Shown here: in pieces, positions 1 to 7,193 of the stretch
Position numbering within the stretch: position 1 is the first letter of the stretch
Layout of the letters: each line of letters begins with the position of its first letter
Assembly: GCA_938040315.1 (NCBI GenBank)
Contig: CALHQW010000008.1
Span: forward strand, 1 to 64,000
DNA from: an uncultured bacterium
GTDB taxonomy: Bacteria > Hydrothermota > Tepidihabitantia > Tepidihabitantales > DTDR01
Direction of reading: 5' to 3'
Length of the DNA stretch: 64,000 nt
Translations under genes and position numbers: made by a program
Notes under the pieces: model-generated
Told to the model about the DNA's origin: nothing
The model's database searches: none
What the model saw: only the letters and a program-made list of their open reading frames with translations

Positions 1-347
1 AAGCAAAAAAGGAATTTTGGAATAGGCATTTGGAAAGTTGTGTAGAATGTTTTGGTTGTCTTTATGTTTGTCCGACTTGCTTCTGTTTTCTTTTGAGTGA
101 TTATCAAGTAGAAAATCATTATGAAAGGATAAAAATTTGGGATACCTGTTATCATCCAATGTATGGAAGAGTAGCCGGTGGATTAAATCCACGGGCAGAA
201 TTTTATAAAAGGGGAAGAAATCGGTTTGAGTGTAAATTTAGGAATTTTTATTTAGATTATAATTTTTATGCCTGTTCGGGTTGTGGTCGGTGTTTTTCGG
301 TCTGTATGGGAAAGATTGATATTAGAAAGATTTTGTTAGATTTATGA
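1..347 (+). CDS. HydB/AsrA-like 4Fe-4S electron-transfer subunit (5'-truncated by window edge)
   Basis: The reading frame is open from base 3 to the stop at 345-347, so the gene begins outside the window. The first usable start inside (TTG at 30) is not the true start. The visible C-terminal part has two ferredoxin-type clusters: a Cys-x2-Cys-x2-Cys-x3-Cys-Pro-x-Cys block near the left end and CSGCGRCFSVCMGKID near the C-terminus. The pattern of Cys-rich block, then WDTC, then a basic/aromatic stretch, then a second cluster fits the beta subunit of archaeal sulfhydrogenase (HydB) and anaerobic sulfite reductase subunit A. In those enzymes it passes electrons between the flavin subunit and the catalytic module. 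The next gene (HydG/AsrB-like) overlaps it by an ATGA, as in hydBG and asrAB pairs. The proline usual after the last cysteine is replaced by Met. Confidence 0.75.
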   Translation, partial: AKKEFWNRHLESCVECFGCLYVCPTCFCFLLSDYQVENHYERIKIWDTCYHPMYGRVAGGLNPRAEFYKRGRNRFECKFRNFYLDYNFYACSGCGRCFSVCMGKIDIRKILLDL

Positions 348-1159
348 GTGAGTTATTTAAGCCAATAAAGGCAAAGATATTAGATATTATTGACGAGACA
401 CCAACAATTAAAACCTTTGTTTTAGAACCAGAAAGAGAGTTTAATTTCTTAGCGGGTCAGTTTGCTGCTCTAACCTGTTTTGGAATTGGTGAGGGCTTTT
501 TTACTCCCTCTTCTTCGCCTTATGAGAAAAGTAAATTAGAATTTACAATTATGAGAGTTGGCAGGGTAACTAATGGTTTATTTAACCTAAAAAAAGGAGA
601 TTATGTTGGTTTGAGAGGTCCTTTTGGTAAGCCCTATCCATTAGAGAAATTTGAAGGCAGAGAGGTTTTTATTGTTGGTGGTGGTGTTGGTATGGCACCA
701 TTAAGAAGTCTATTTTTGGCATTGCTTCATGATCTTTCTAAATATAAAAAAGTTTATATCAGATATGGTGCTCGGACACCAAAAGATTTGGTATATAAAA
801 ATTCCCTTTTTGAATGGCAGAAGATGGAGAAGGTTGATTTGGAACTTACGGTTGATGTTGGTGATGAGAGTTGGCAAGGAAAGGTGGGAGTGGTTACCAT
901 TCTTCTTGATGAGATTCCTTGCGATGTGAATACTGCTTGTGCGGTTGTCTGCGGACCACCTTTGATGATGAAATTTACCTTACAGAAATTATTAGAAAAG
1001 AATTTTAAAGAAGAGAATATTTATTTGTCAATGGAAAAGAATATGTCTTGCGCAGTGGGAATGTGTGGTCATTGCCGATTGGGAAGATATTTTGTTTGTA
1101 AAGATGGTCCGGTATTAACTTGGCAACAGATAAAAGATATTGAAGATCCCTTTATCTAA
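344..1159 (+). CDS. HydG/AsrB-like FAD/NAD(P)-binding oxidoreductase subunit
   Basis: This 271-residue protein has the ferredoxin-NADP reductase fold. An N-terminal flavin barrel carries a TPSSSPY-type flavin loop (about residues 54-60). A nucleotide-binding GGGVGMAPL (112-120) follows. The C-terminus has a [2Fe-2S] motif with Cys at about 236, 241, 244 and 252 (CxxxxCxxCx7C). This is the build of sulfhydrogenase gamma subunits, AsrB and dihydroorotate dehydrogenase electron-transfer subunits. The AsrA/HydB-like neighbour immediately upstream (ATGA overlap) favours the first two. Its likely role is to exchange electrons with NAD(P)H on the cytoplasmic side and relay them through the partner Fe-S subunit to the hydrogenase module encoded downstream. 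Substrate preference (NADH or NADPH) cannot be read from the sequence. Confidence 0.85.
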   Translation: MSELFKPIKAKILDIIDETPTIKTFVLEPEREFNFLAGQFAALTCFGIGEGFFTPSSSPYEKSKLEFTIMRVGRVTNGLFNLKKGDYVGLRGPFGKPYPLEKFEGREVFIVGGGVGMAPLRSLFLALLHDLSKYKKVYIRYGARTPKDLVYKNSLFEWQKMEKVDLELTVDVGDESWQGKVGVVTILLDEIPCDVNTACAVVCGPPLMMKFTLQKLLEKNFKEENIYLSMEKNMSCAVGMCGHCRLGRYFVCKDGPVLTWQQIKDIEDPFI

Positions 1160-1160
1160 A

Positions 1161-2675
1161 ATGATAAAGATAAATTGTCCTTTCTGTTTTTTAAATTGTC
1201 CTTTAACAATCAGGAAAGAGAAATTTAAGTTTGCGATCTTTTATGAAGGACCGCTTTGTGCTCGCGGTAATGCGATTCCTATCTTGTTAGATAGTCCCAA
1301 AAGATTGGCAAACTCCCTTTTTATAAATAATGGAAAGAGAGAAAAGAAAAGTTTTAAAGAGGTGATAGAGGAACTGGTGAGAGATTTAGAAAATTATAAA
1401 AAAGAGGAGATTGCCGTTGGTATCGATAGTTATTTAAAGGAAGAGGAGAAAAAGAGAATATATAGTTTCTTTAAATCCTTAGGAGTAGATAATATTTTTA
1501 GTAGTTATTTAGAGCCTGATTTATTTTTCTCATTGAAAGTGGATGGCATAAAGTTTGGTGATTTAGAAAGGATTGATAAATCAGATTTTATTTTATTGAT
1601 TGGCGATGTCTTTGGTAGTTTTCCGATTGTGGCAAGAAGGGTATTGAAAAGAAAATATGAAGATAAGAATGTTTTATTATATGGAATAGATCTCTTTAAA
1701 AATCGGGTTAGTGGTTTTGCTAATCAATTTTTAACATTAAAGATTGGCACCGAACCATTATTCTTATTTTTGCTTGCCGAAAAAAGTCAGATAATAAAAT
1801 CAAAAGGAATTAATATTAAAGAGATAGAAACTCTTTGTGGCATCAATCCCTCTTTGATTGAATTATATTCCGAAAAAATATTGAATGCCAAAAATGGTTT
1901 GGTAATAATCTCTTTGGAAGGCGGCAAAAGTTTTGAGCCAATTTTATATTCCCAATTAGCCCAAATCCTTTGTAATAGAAAGACCAATTTATATTTCTTA
2001 GGTTTAAGGAATTTCGATTCTTTACCCTTAGATGTTAGTTTTGGTGAAATTTTAGAAAAGATTGAGAAGAGAGAGATAAAATTATTGATAAATTTTGGTG
2101 TTAGTTTACCTTTCTTTTATCCTCAGATTTATGAGAGATTAAAAAATTGTGAGAAGATATATTTTAGTAGTTTTTACGAGATGCCTCTTATTGATTTTTC
2201 TAATACCTATCTTTTGCCTCAAAGTATGCCAATAGAAGATAAAGATTTAATTCCACCTTATTCGGGAAGCAAGTCAATTTCTCAGATTTTAGAAAGTATA
2301 AATCTTTTAATTAAATTAAATATTAAAGATTTTGATTATCCTAAAGAGAGAGTTTATAAAGAGCGTGAGGTTTTAGAAAGATTTAATAATTATCTAAATT
2401 TCTATAAAGAGAATAAAGAAAGATTAGAAAATAATTTGATTATAATTGGAAAGAGGGAACCCTTTTATTTCTTAGATATTTTTGAAAAAGATAATTATTT
2501 ATATGTTGGTAGCGAAAAGGAAAGAAAGTTTTCTTGGGAAAGGAAGATAAAAAGGGAACTTCCCGAAAATATTGGGATTTTAGAATTAGAAAATTTTGAG
2601 AATAGAAAATCTTTCTCCTTTTTTGTTGACGAAAAAGAGAAATTTATTATAATTAAACCTTTAATAGAAGAATGA
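1161..2675 (+). CDS. NuoG/FdhA-like molybdopterin oxidoreductase-family protein, apparently degenerate
   Basis: ATG at 1161, one base after the preceding stop, is preferred to the upstream in-frame TTG at 1140; this gives 504 residues. The N-terminus carries a 4Fe-4S motif with Cys 6, 9, 13 and 33 followed by LCARGNA, the hallmark of the Fe-S domain of Mo/W-bisMGD enzymes and NuoG. I see no catalytic Cys/SeCys motif of formate dehydrogenases after it. The protein ends about 150-250 residues earlier than active enzymes of the family and seems to lack the C-terminal dinucleotide-binding domain. It is therefore more likely a NuoG-type electron-relay or structural subunit than an active formate dehydrogenase. 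It sits between the diaphorase-like pair and a HycB-like ferredoxin and overlaps the next gene by 4 bases. Confidence 0.7.
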   Translation: MIKINCPFCFLNCPLTIRKEKFKFAIFYEGPLCARGNAIPILLDSPKRLANSLFINNGKREKKSFKEVIEELVRDLENYKKEEIAVGIDSYLKEEEKKRIYSFFKSLGVDNIFSSYLEPDLFFSLKVDGIKFGDLERIDKSDFILLIGDVFGSFPIVARRVLKRKYEDKNVLLYGIDLFKNRVSGFANQFLTLKIGTEPLFLFLLAEKSQIIKSKGINIKEIETLCGINPSLIELYSEKILNAKNGLVIISLEGGKSFEPILYSQLAQILCNRKTNLYFLGLRNFDSLPLDVSFGEILEKIEKREIKLLINFGVSLPFFYPQIYERLKNCEKIYFSSFYEMPLIDFSNTYLLPQSMPIEDKDLIPPYSGSKSISQILESINLLIKLNIKDFDYPKERVYKEREVLERFNNYLNFYKENKERLENNLIIIGKREPFYFLDIFEKDNYLYVGSEKERKFSWERKIKRELPENIGILELENFENRKSFSFFVDEKEKFIIIKPLIEE

Positions 2676-3145
2676 GCGAGAGAAGATATTTATATTTGGA
2701 TTTAGATTTATGTATTGGTTGTCGGTCTTGTGAATCGGCTTGTCGAAGTTATTTTGAGAATGAAAGAAGGATAACAATAAATGAGATTAAGCCAGGAGTT
2801 ATTTTATCCCATGCTTGTAAACATTGTGAAGAGCCTTTATGTTTGGCAGCCTGTCCTTTTGGAGTGATAAGAAGGGATGAAGAGCGAAATATTGTTTTTC
2901 AAGCAAGTTTTCATTGTGTTGGCTGTAAAAGTTGTGCCTTGGCTTGTCCTTTTGGAGTGATAGAAGATAGTTTGCTTAATCATGTTACCCAGAAATGTAA
3001 TCTTTGCTACCAAAATGAACAAGGTCCGAGGTGTGCCAATTCTTGTGTTACTGGTGCCTTGAAATTTATCACGGAAAAGGAGATTGAGAAAGTAAAAGTT
3101 GGCGTGAGATATTTATCCCGTTCACCCTATTGGCGAAGGGTATGA
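2672..3145 (+). CDS. HycB/HydN-like four-cluster ferredoxin
   Basis: The 157 residues hold four Cys groups typical of the 16-Fe ferredoxin subunits of molybdoenzymes and formate hydrogenlyase. These are CIGCRSCESAC near residue 14, CKHCEEPLCLAACPFG near 49, CVGCKSCALACPFG near 82, and CNLCYQNEQGPRCANSC near 110. It probably wires the NuoG-like subunit upstream to the NuoB/NuoD-like hydrogenase core downstream. It starts with ATG overlapping the previous stop by 4 bases, and its own stop overlaps the next ATG at 3142, so translation is coupled. Confidence 0.85.
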   Translation: MSERRYLYLDLDLCIGCRSCESACRSYFENERRITINEIKPGVILSHACKHCEEPLCLAACPFGVIRRDEERNIVFQASFHCVGCKSCALACPFGVIEDSLLNHVTQKCNLCYQNEQGPRCANSCVTGALKFITEKEIEKVKVGVRYLSRSPYWRRV

Positions 3146-4059
3146 ATATTTTAACTATTTTATTTCACTTCTTTATTTTTCCCGGCTTTCTCTTTTTAGT
3201 AATTTTCGGAATGTTTTTAACTTTTCTTGATAGAAAGATAAGTGCGCGGATTCAATGGCGGGTTGGTCCTCCTTGGTATCAGCCCTATTTAGATTTTCTT
3301 AAATTACTATTAAAAGAAGTGATTGTTCCGATTAATAGTAGTAAATTTCTATTTTTGTTTGCTCCGGTTTTATCTTTTTTGAGTGCAGTAATCAGTGGCA
3401 CAATGATTTACTATTTTCTTTTGTATCCTCAGAGGTCCTTTTTAGGAGATATTATTGTTATTTTATATTTTCTCACCTTAGTGCCGGTTGGCTTTATTTT
3501 AGGTGCTTCTTCTTCGCGAAATCCCTTAAGTGGTTGTGGTGCCCAAAGAGAGATGATGCTATTAATTGGTTATGAACTTCCCTTTATCTTTGCCTTACTT
3601 ATTTCTATTGTGAAGGCTGGTGGTAAGATTAAATTGGGAGAAATAATTATGGCACAAAATAATTTATCCTTTCTCTATTCTTGGTCGGGATTAATTAGTT
3701 TTCTAACTTTACTTTTTGTTTTTCAGGCGAAATTGGGATATGTTCCTTTTGATATTGCGGAAGCGGAGCAGGAGATAATGGCGGGCACAATTCTGGAATA
3801 TTCGGGAGTTTCTTTAGCACTTTTCAAATTAGCAAAAGCGATTTTACTTCTTTCTTTGCCCGCATTATTAATTGCCCTTTTGTGGCCGGCAAAAAGTATT
3901 TTTAGTTTTATTATCAAATTTTTCTTCATCTTCTTATTAATCGTTTTAATGAAGAATACTAATCCCCGATTAAGAATTGACCAGGCATTAAAATTTTTCT
4001 GGTTTATTTTAGGGCCTTTTTCAATTTTAGGAGTTATTTTGGTTTTAAGTGGTTTATGA
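3142..4059 (+). CDS. NuoH/MbhM-like membrane anchor subunit of group 4 hydrogenase
   Basis: A hydrophobic protein of about 305 residues with about eight membrane spans. The conserved cytoplasmic loop reads FDIAEAEQEIMAG then EYSG, matching the acidic NuoH/HyfC/MbhM loop. An N-terminal DRKISARIQWRVGPPW-type segment also matches the family (the ubiquinone-site region in complex I). ATG 3142 forms ATGA with the upstream stop and is preferred to TTG 3130. NuoH-like subunits join the hydrophilic arm to the ion-pumping arm, and it lies directly before the NuoB/C/D-like genes. Confidence 0.88.
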   Translation: MNILTILFHFFIFPGFLFLVIFGMFLTFLDRKISARIQWRVGPPWYQPYLDFLKLLLKEVIVPINSSKFLFLFAPVLSFLSAVISGTMIYYFLLYPQRSFLGDIIVILYFLTLVPVGFILGASSSRNPLSGCGAQREMMLLIGYELPFIFALLISIVKAGGKIKLGEIIMAQNNLSFLYSWSGLISFLTLLFVFQAKLGYVPFDIAEAEQEIMAGTILEYSGVSLALFKLAKAILLLSLPALLIALLWPAKSIFSFIIKFFFIFLLIVLMKNTNPRLRIDQALKFFWFILGPFSILGVILVLSGL

Positions 4060-4469
4060 GTATTAAATTAAAAGCGCTAAAAAAATCTCCCTGGGTTTTC
4101 CATGTATCAGCAGCCTCTTGTAATAACTGTGATATTGAAATTTTAGCAGCATTAACGCCGCGTTTCGATGTTGAAAGATTTGGCATTCTTTTGGTTGGTT
4201 CTCCAAGGCATGCGGATGCCTTATTAGTTACCGGTGTGATTAATAGGAAGAGTTTGCCAAGAGTTTTAGAGGTTTATAATCAGACACCAAAACCTTGTTT
4301 AGTGATTGCGGTGGGTACTTGTGCTTGTGATTGTCATATGTTTAAAGATTCTTACAATGTTGTTGGACCTTATGATAAATATTTTCCTGTGGATGTTTAT
4401 ATTCCTGGCTGTCCACCAAGGCCAGAAGCAATAATTGCCGGTGTTGTTAAAGCATTAAGTAAATTATGA
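4056..4469 (+). CDS. NuoB/MbhJ-like [NiFe] hydrogenase small subunit
   Basis: 137 residues with the four ligands of the proximal [4Fe-4S] cluster: Cys22 and Cys25 in SCNNC, Cys89 in GTCAC, and Cys119 in IPGCPPRPE. This is the compact small subunit of group 4 energy-converting hydrogenases and complex I (Mbh J, EchC, HycG, NuoB), which hands electrons from the ferredoxins to the [NiFe] site. ATGA overlaps on both sides show tight translational coupling with the NuoH-like and NuoC-like genes. The CDC after GTCA is slightly unusual, because most relatives have a small residue there. Confidence 0.9.
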   Translation: MSIKLKALKKSPWVFHVSAASCNNCDIEILAALTPRFDVERFGILLVGSPRHADALLVTGVINRKSLPRVLEVYNQTPKPCLVIAVGTCACDCHMFKDSYNVVGPYDKYFPVDVYIPGCPPRPEAIIAGVVKALSKL

Positions 4470-4897
4470 AGGATTTGCTAACTGAGATAAAAAATAGATT
4501 TAAAGAAATAGAAGTTTATGAACATAACAAAAGAAGATTATATTTAAAGATTGGTAAAGAAAGAATAAGAGAGATTGCCCATTTTTTACATAAAGAAAAA
4601 GGTTTAAGGTTATCAATTATGACCGGTGTTGATACACGAGAGGGAATAGAAATTCTTTACCATTTTTCTGATGATAAGACTGGAACTTATTACACGATAA
4701 GAATTATTACTGAAAGGGATGATCCAAAGGTTGATACCATTTCTGATATTACCAAAGCAAGCGAATGGATTGAGAGAGAGATTTGGGAACTTTTAGGTGT
4801 GGAATTTGTTGGTCATAAGAATTTAAAGCCTTTATTAACGAGCGAAGATTGGCCAAGGGATAAACATCCTTTAAGAAGGGATTACGAGGGAATATGA
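4466..4897 (+). CDS. NuoC/MbhK-like 30-kDa-type subunit
   Basis: 143 residues. The C-terminal half carries the family signature WIEREIWELLGVEFVGH, then WPRDKHPLRRDY (about residues 94-139), as in NuoC, HycE N-terminus and MbhK. It is a structural partner of the large subunit and has no cofactor of its own. Here NuoC and NuoD functions are on separate genes, as in Mbh and Ech hydrogenases and unlike HycE. Both gene ends overlap neighbours by 4 bases. Confidence 0.88.
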   Translation: MKDLLTEIKNRFKEIEVYEHNKRRLYLKIGKERIREIAHFLHKEKGLRLSIMTGVDTREGIEILYHFSDDKTGTYYTIRIITERDDPKVDTISDITKASEWIEREIWELLGVEFVGHKNLKPLLTSEDWPRDKHPLRRDYEGI

Positions 4898-6072
4898 GGA
4901 GAGTTATTCCTATTGGTCCTTATCATCCTTTGCAAGAGGAACCAGAATTTTTTAAATTGATTGTTGAAGGAGAAAAGGTTGTAGAATTAGAGATAAATAT
5001 TGGTTATAACCATCGGGGGCATGAGTTTTTATCGCCAAAGATGACCTATGAACAGATTGCTTATTTGGTAGAAAGGATATGTGGTATTTGTTCCAATTCT
5101 CATCCTTTGGCTTTTGTGCAGGCAGTAGAAGATGCGGCAAATATTAAAGTGCCAGAACGGGCATTATATATTAGAACAATAAATCATGAATTAGAAAGAA
5201 TTCATTCCCATTTTCTTTGGCTGGGACTTGCCGGTCATTTTATTGGTTATAATACTGTCTGGATGTGGGCATGGAAATATCGGGAGCCAATATTAGACAT
5301 TTTTGAAATGGTTACTGGAAATAGAAATCATTATGCAATGAATAAAATTGGCGGTGTGAGATGGGATATAAAAGATGAGCAGATACCAATCATTGAAAAT
5401 ATATTATTAGAAGTAGAAAAGGCAACCTGGATGTTTACCAAGGCAATTTTAGATGATCCGGTAATTTTAGCCCGGTTAAGAGATGTGGGAGTTTTGCCCA
5501 AGGAGGTAGCGATTGATTATGGAGTTGTTGGTCCAACTGCTCGGGCAAGTGGTGTAAATATTGATGTGAGAAGAGATGATCCCCATGCTGCTTATGATAG
5601 AATTGAATGGGATGTAATTGTGTTTGAAGAAGGAGATGTATTGGCAAAAGCAAAAGTAAGATTATTTGAATGTTTAGAATCAATAAAGATAATTAGGCAA
5701 TGTTTGAGAAAGATGCCAAAAGGTGAGATTGAGACAAAAGTTGATGAGATTCCCATGGGCGAAGGAATTGGTCGGGCAGAAGCGCCAAGAGGCGAAGTTT
5801 TTCATTATGTAAGAACAAGTGGAATGAACCATCCGATTAGACATAAAATTCGGGCACCCAGTTATATGAATATTGCTTCTAATGCCTATGCCTGCGTTGG
5901 TTATTCCATTGCTGATGCGGCATTAACTTTGGCAGCAGTTGACCCTTGTTATTGTTGTACCGAAAGAATTTTTGTCTATGCTGATGATAAGAAAATTATG
6001 GGATATGAAGATATTCTAAAACTTTCGTGGGAATTGACAGAAAAATTAAAAAGAAAATATAATAAAATATGA
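4894..6072 (+). CDS. Group 4 [NiFe] hydrogenase large (catalytic) subunit, MbhL/EchE/NuoD-like
   Basis: 392 residues. Both metal-binding motifs are intact: RICGICSNSH with Cys63 and Cys66, and DPCYCCTER with Cys352 and Cys355. The four Ni-Fe thiolates are therefore present, which separates it from NuoD and MbxL-type subunits that have lost ligands. The NuoD-like helical body and ICGICSNSHPLAF are typical of group 4 enzymes that reduce protons or oxidise H2 at the membrane. About 34 residues follow the second CxxC. Whether they are removed by a maturation peptidase is not clear, and no such peptidase gene is in the window. The gene lies between NuoC-like and antiporter-like genes. Confidence 0.9.
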   Translation: MRRVIPIGPYHPLQEEPEFFKLIVEGEKVVELEINIGYNHRGHEFLSPKMTYEQIAYLVERICGICSNSHPLAFVQAVEDAANIKVPERALYIRTINHELERIHSHFLWLGLAGHFIGYNTVWMWAWKYREPILDIFEMVTGNRNHYAMNKIGGVRWDIKDEQIPIIENILLEVEKATWMFTKAILDDPVILARLRDVGVLPKEVAIDYGVVGPTARASGVNIDVRRDDPHAAYDRIEWDVIVFEEGDVLAKAKVRLFECLESIKIIRQCLRKMPKGEIETKVDEIPMGEGIGRAEAPRGEVFHYVRTSGMNHPIRHKIRAPSYMNIASNAYACVGYSIADAALTLAAVDPCYCCTERIFVYADDKKIMGYEDILKLSWELTEKLKRKYNKI

Positions 6073-7193
6073 TTTTAGATAAAAATTTTATAAATCAATA
6101 TTTATTATTTACTTTTCTTTTGCCTTTTTTGGCAACTTTAATCTATTCTTTTAAAGACAAATTAGTAAGAAATTGGGAATTTTATCTATTTTTGGTTTTG
6201 CTTATTTTTTCGAGTTATTTTATCATTTTTTCTAATAATCTTTTATTAATTTATATTTTCTTTGAAATTTCTACATTAGTTGCTTGGCGATTAGTATTAA
6301 TAAAAAGAGAGAATATTAAAGCGGGCAATTATCTTTTATATTTCAATTTTGCTGGTGCGGTATTGATGTTAATTGGAATTTTACTTATTTTAGTAGAAAA
6401 TGGTGTAGAAAAGATTAATTTTTCTGCTTTTAATTTAGAAAACCTTTATAATATCTCTTTGATATCAGGAATTTTATTATCTTTTGGTATTTTTACCAAA
6501 TCGGCAATTATTCCTTTCTATAGTTGGCTACCGGTGGTTTATGAGGTTTCGCCTGTTCCGGTAATTGCTCTTCTTTGTGGGATAGCAGAAAATTTAGGTT
6601 TAGTTATCTTTTATAAGATATTTATTGCTCCTTTATTAAATGTGGAAAGTAGTTTTTATTATTTTATTATTATTTTAGCAATCTTCACTTCAATAATTGC
6701 TGGTGGAATTGCCTATTTTGAGAAAAAATTAAAAAGGATATTGGCTTATTCAACAATTAGTCAACTTTCTTTAATTCTTTATGGTTTGGCTTTAAAAAAT
6801 GATTATGGAATTTTAGGTGCCTTAGTCTTAATTCTTTCCCATGCTCTGGCAAAATCGGGATTATTTTTCAGAATGGAAGCCAAAGAAGCGGTAGGAGTTG
6901 GTTTCGGATACACCCTTTTATTCTTATCTTTATCTTTAATAGGTATTCCGCCTTTTTTGGGATTTGTTGGTAAAATATTAATTATTATTGGTAGTTTAAA
7001 AATAAATATTTTCTTAGGAATGTTAACAATTATTAGTTCGCTTTTTACCTTACTTTATACTTTAAAATTTTATCTAATATTAAAAAAAGAGAAAGGTGAA
7101 AATATTATTGCTAATTTTATTGTTTATCTCTTTGCAATTTTATTATTAATATTTGGCGTAATATTTTTAATTTACTCTTTTAAAATTTTATGA
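6069..7193 (+). CDS. NuoN/MrpD-like antiporter subunit, shortened
   Basis: 374 residues, all membrane spans and short loops, of the proton-conducting-transporter family. Family residues seen are the Glu in FFEIS (TM5), the Lys in FTKSAIIPFYSWLP (TM7), HALAKSGLFF and GIPPFLGFVGK. The usual length is about 450-500. The segment between HALAKSGLFF and the GIPP helix is some 30-40 residues shorter than normal, and little follows the GIPP helix. It probably makes one of the ion channels in the membrane arm. It overlaps both neighbours by ATGA. Confidence 0.82.
   Translation: MILDKNFINQYLLFTFLLPFLATLIYSFKDKLVRNWEFYLFLVLLIFSSYFIIFSNNLLLIYIFFEISTLVAWRLVLIKRENIKAGNYLLYFNFAGAVLMLIGILLILVENGVEKINFSAFNLENLYNISLISGILLSFGIFTKSAIIPFYSWLPVVYEVSPVPVIALLCGIAENLGLVIFYKIFIAPLLNVESSFYYFIIILAIFTSIIAGGIAYFEKKLKRILAYSTISQLSLILYGLALKNDYGILGALVLILSHALAKSGLFFRMEAKEAVGVGFGYTLLFLSLSLIGIPPFLGFVGKILIIIGSLKINIFLGMLTIISSLFTLLYTLKFYLILKKEKGENIIANFIVYLFAILLLIFGVIFLIYSFKIL

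Noticed and set aside
4894-6072. Large subunit as an MBX/MBS-type sulfur reductase or plain NuoD
   Set aside because: Both CxxC motifs that bind Ni and Fe are intact, which fits a true hydrogenase.
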